A stretch of 17,597 bases of DNA from Jimgerdemannia flammicorona (lineage: Eukaryota; Mucoromycota; Endogonomycetes; Endogonales; Endogonaceae): positions 1-17,597 of the forward strand of contig RBNI01002762.1 in assembly GCA_003990745.1 (NCBI GenBank), written 5' to 3'. Below the pieces are notes generated by a model, which did no database searches, was not told the origin of the DNA, and worked only from the letters and a program-made list of their open reading frames with translations. The translations under genes were made by a program, and so were the position numbers. Position 1 is the stretch's first letter; each line of letters starts with the position of its first letter. This document shows, one piece after another, positions 16,995 to 17,597 of the stretch.

Positions 16995-17068
16995 TCACGT
17001 GGTGCGGGACGTTTCACGTGGCGCGTGACGATTCACGTGGCGCGTGGGCTAAAGATTTCAGTCACGTG
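16995..17068. promoter_or_regulatory. Cluster of four CACGTG E-boxes, three in 19-bp tandem repeats
   Basis: CACGTG occurs at 16996, 17015, 17034 and 17063. The first three sit in exact 19-bp units beginning TCACGTGG at 16995, 17014 and 17033; the fourth is the full palindrome GTCACGTGAC (17061-17070). This is the classical target of bHLH factors such as fungal Cbf1 or SREBP types. The regulated gene is not evident: a plus-strand gene would start to the right, perhaps beyond the window. Confidence 0.7.
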
Positions 17069-17446
17069 ACAAAAATCGATTAAGTCTCACTAGAGTCTTA
17101 TTATGGAATAGCATCATATCGGATGATGTGGCTTAGATGATCATTAATAATAGAGAAGTTTTTTTTTTACTATTACCCTTTCAGTCGTGTCACCCTCTCT
17201 CTGCTACCTTACTGGTTACAAGGTTTGGTAGGCAACCTTCTGAGTCCCCTTTCTTCTATTATTACTCCCTCTACCTCAGATTGGTTTGCTGTGCCTGTAT
17301 GGGTATGGTGGGAGGAGGGCAATGGTGATGAGTTGCCCCTTTATTGGTGTCAGATCAATGTCTTTTCCACTTTTTCATGGTTTCTGATGTCTTCGGCTAT
17401 ATCTGGAGTATATTCGTTTTGGTGCAGCATCTTCTTCCTTTTGCCA

Positions 17447-17489
<43 letters not shown>

Positions 17490-17597
17490 GACTCTTGTTC
17501 TGCGTATTTTTATTGGAAGGGAACCTAGACTATATAGGCCAAAACCCTCCCCCACCACCCACCTAGTACTTCTCCTTCTTTTTTTTAGTTTTTTTTT
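17069..17597. other. Right-edge sequence, no gene assigned; contains T35 tract
   Basis: Two overlapping plus-strand ORFs (17137-17328 and 17225-17566) lack recognisable domains; the second runs into a poly-Phe stretch encoded by 35 T (17451-17485) followed by TTAACAG, which looks like an intron 3' end. A gene lying partly beyond the edge is possible. Confidence 0.4.

Noticed and set aside
17225..17566. 113-codon ORF with a hydrophobic stretch
   Set aside because: Its hydrophobic part is poly-Phe from the T35 run; no domain or consistent coding bias.

Overview
The window looks like a gene-poor accessory region of a filamentous fungus, most likely a basidiomycete of the mushroom lineage. Short spliceosomal introns (about 40-190 nt, GT/AG, pyrimidine-rich acceptors) interrupt almost every coding segment. 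A FunK1-type protein kinase relic, a hAT transposon with a BED zinc finger and an ADIP/Msd1-type coiled-coil gene all fit that assignment. The clade is an inference; no species-level marker is visible.

Layout. At the left edge (1-1196, minus strand) is most of a hAT transposase in five exons whose phases fit together, but with two nonsense codons and an Asn where the first catalytic Asp is expected. It is followed by a 14-bp subterminal tandem array (to about 1.6 kb) that abuts a 1.3-kb block of extreme AT content. A second block of the same kind lies near 6.0-6.4 kb. In a hand-counted part of the first block, nearly all surviving cytosines sit in CpT, which looks like context-dependent C-to-T mutation (RIP-like). 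Between the blocks lie a 43-bp imperfect inverted repeat, a 48-bp minisatellite, a two-exon minus-strand gene for a Cys-rich zinc-cluster-like protein whose 3' end runs into that minisatellite, a 28-bp minisatellite beyond its 5' end, and a perfect 20-bp inverted repeat.

From 6.7 to 8.2 kb is a dihydroxyacetone kinase (DAK) pseudogene with recognisable introns but many frameshifts, preceded by a 47-bp repeat in which each unit holds a tiny ORF. From 9.6 to 11.5 kb (minus) is a decayed FunK1 kinase. From 11.5 to 13.6 kb are several coding-like segments, mostly minus strand, that I could not assemble or name. From 13.6 to 16.1 kb (plus) is the best-preserved gene, an ADIP/Msd1-like coiled-coil protein of about 450-480 residues; part of its N-terminal region is duplicated and broken upstream. 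A small Ser/Thr-rich ORF and a cluster of four CACGTG boxes in 19-bp repeats close the window.

The genes do not form a pathway. The picture is of mobile-element debris, expanding minisatellites and gene relics around one or two probably functional genes.
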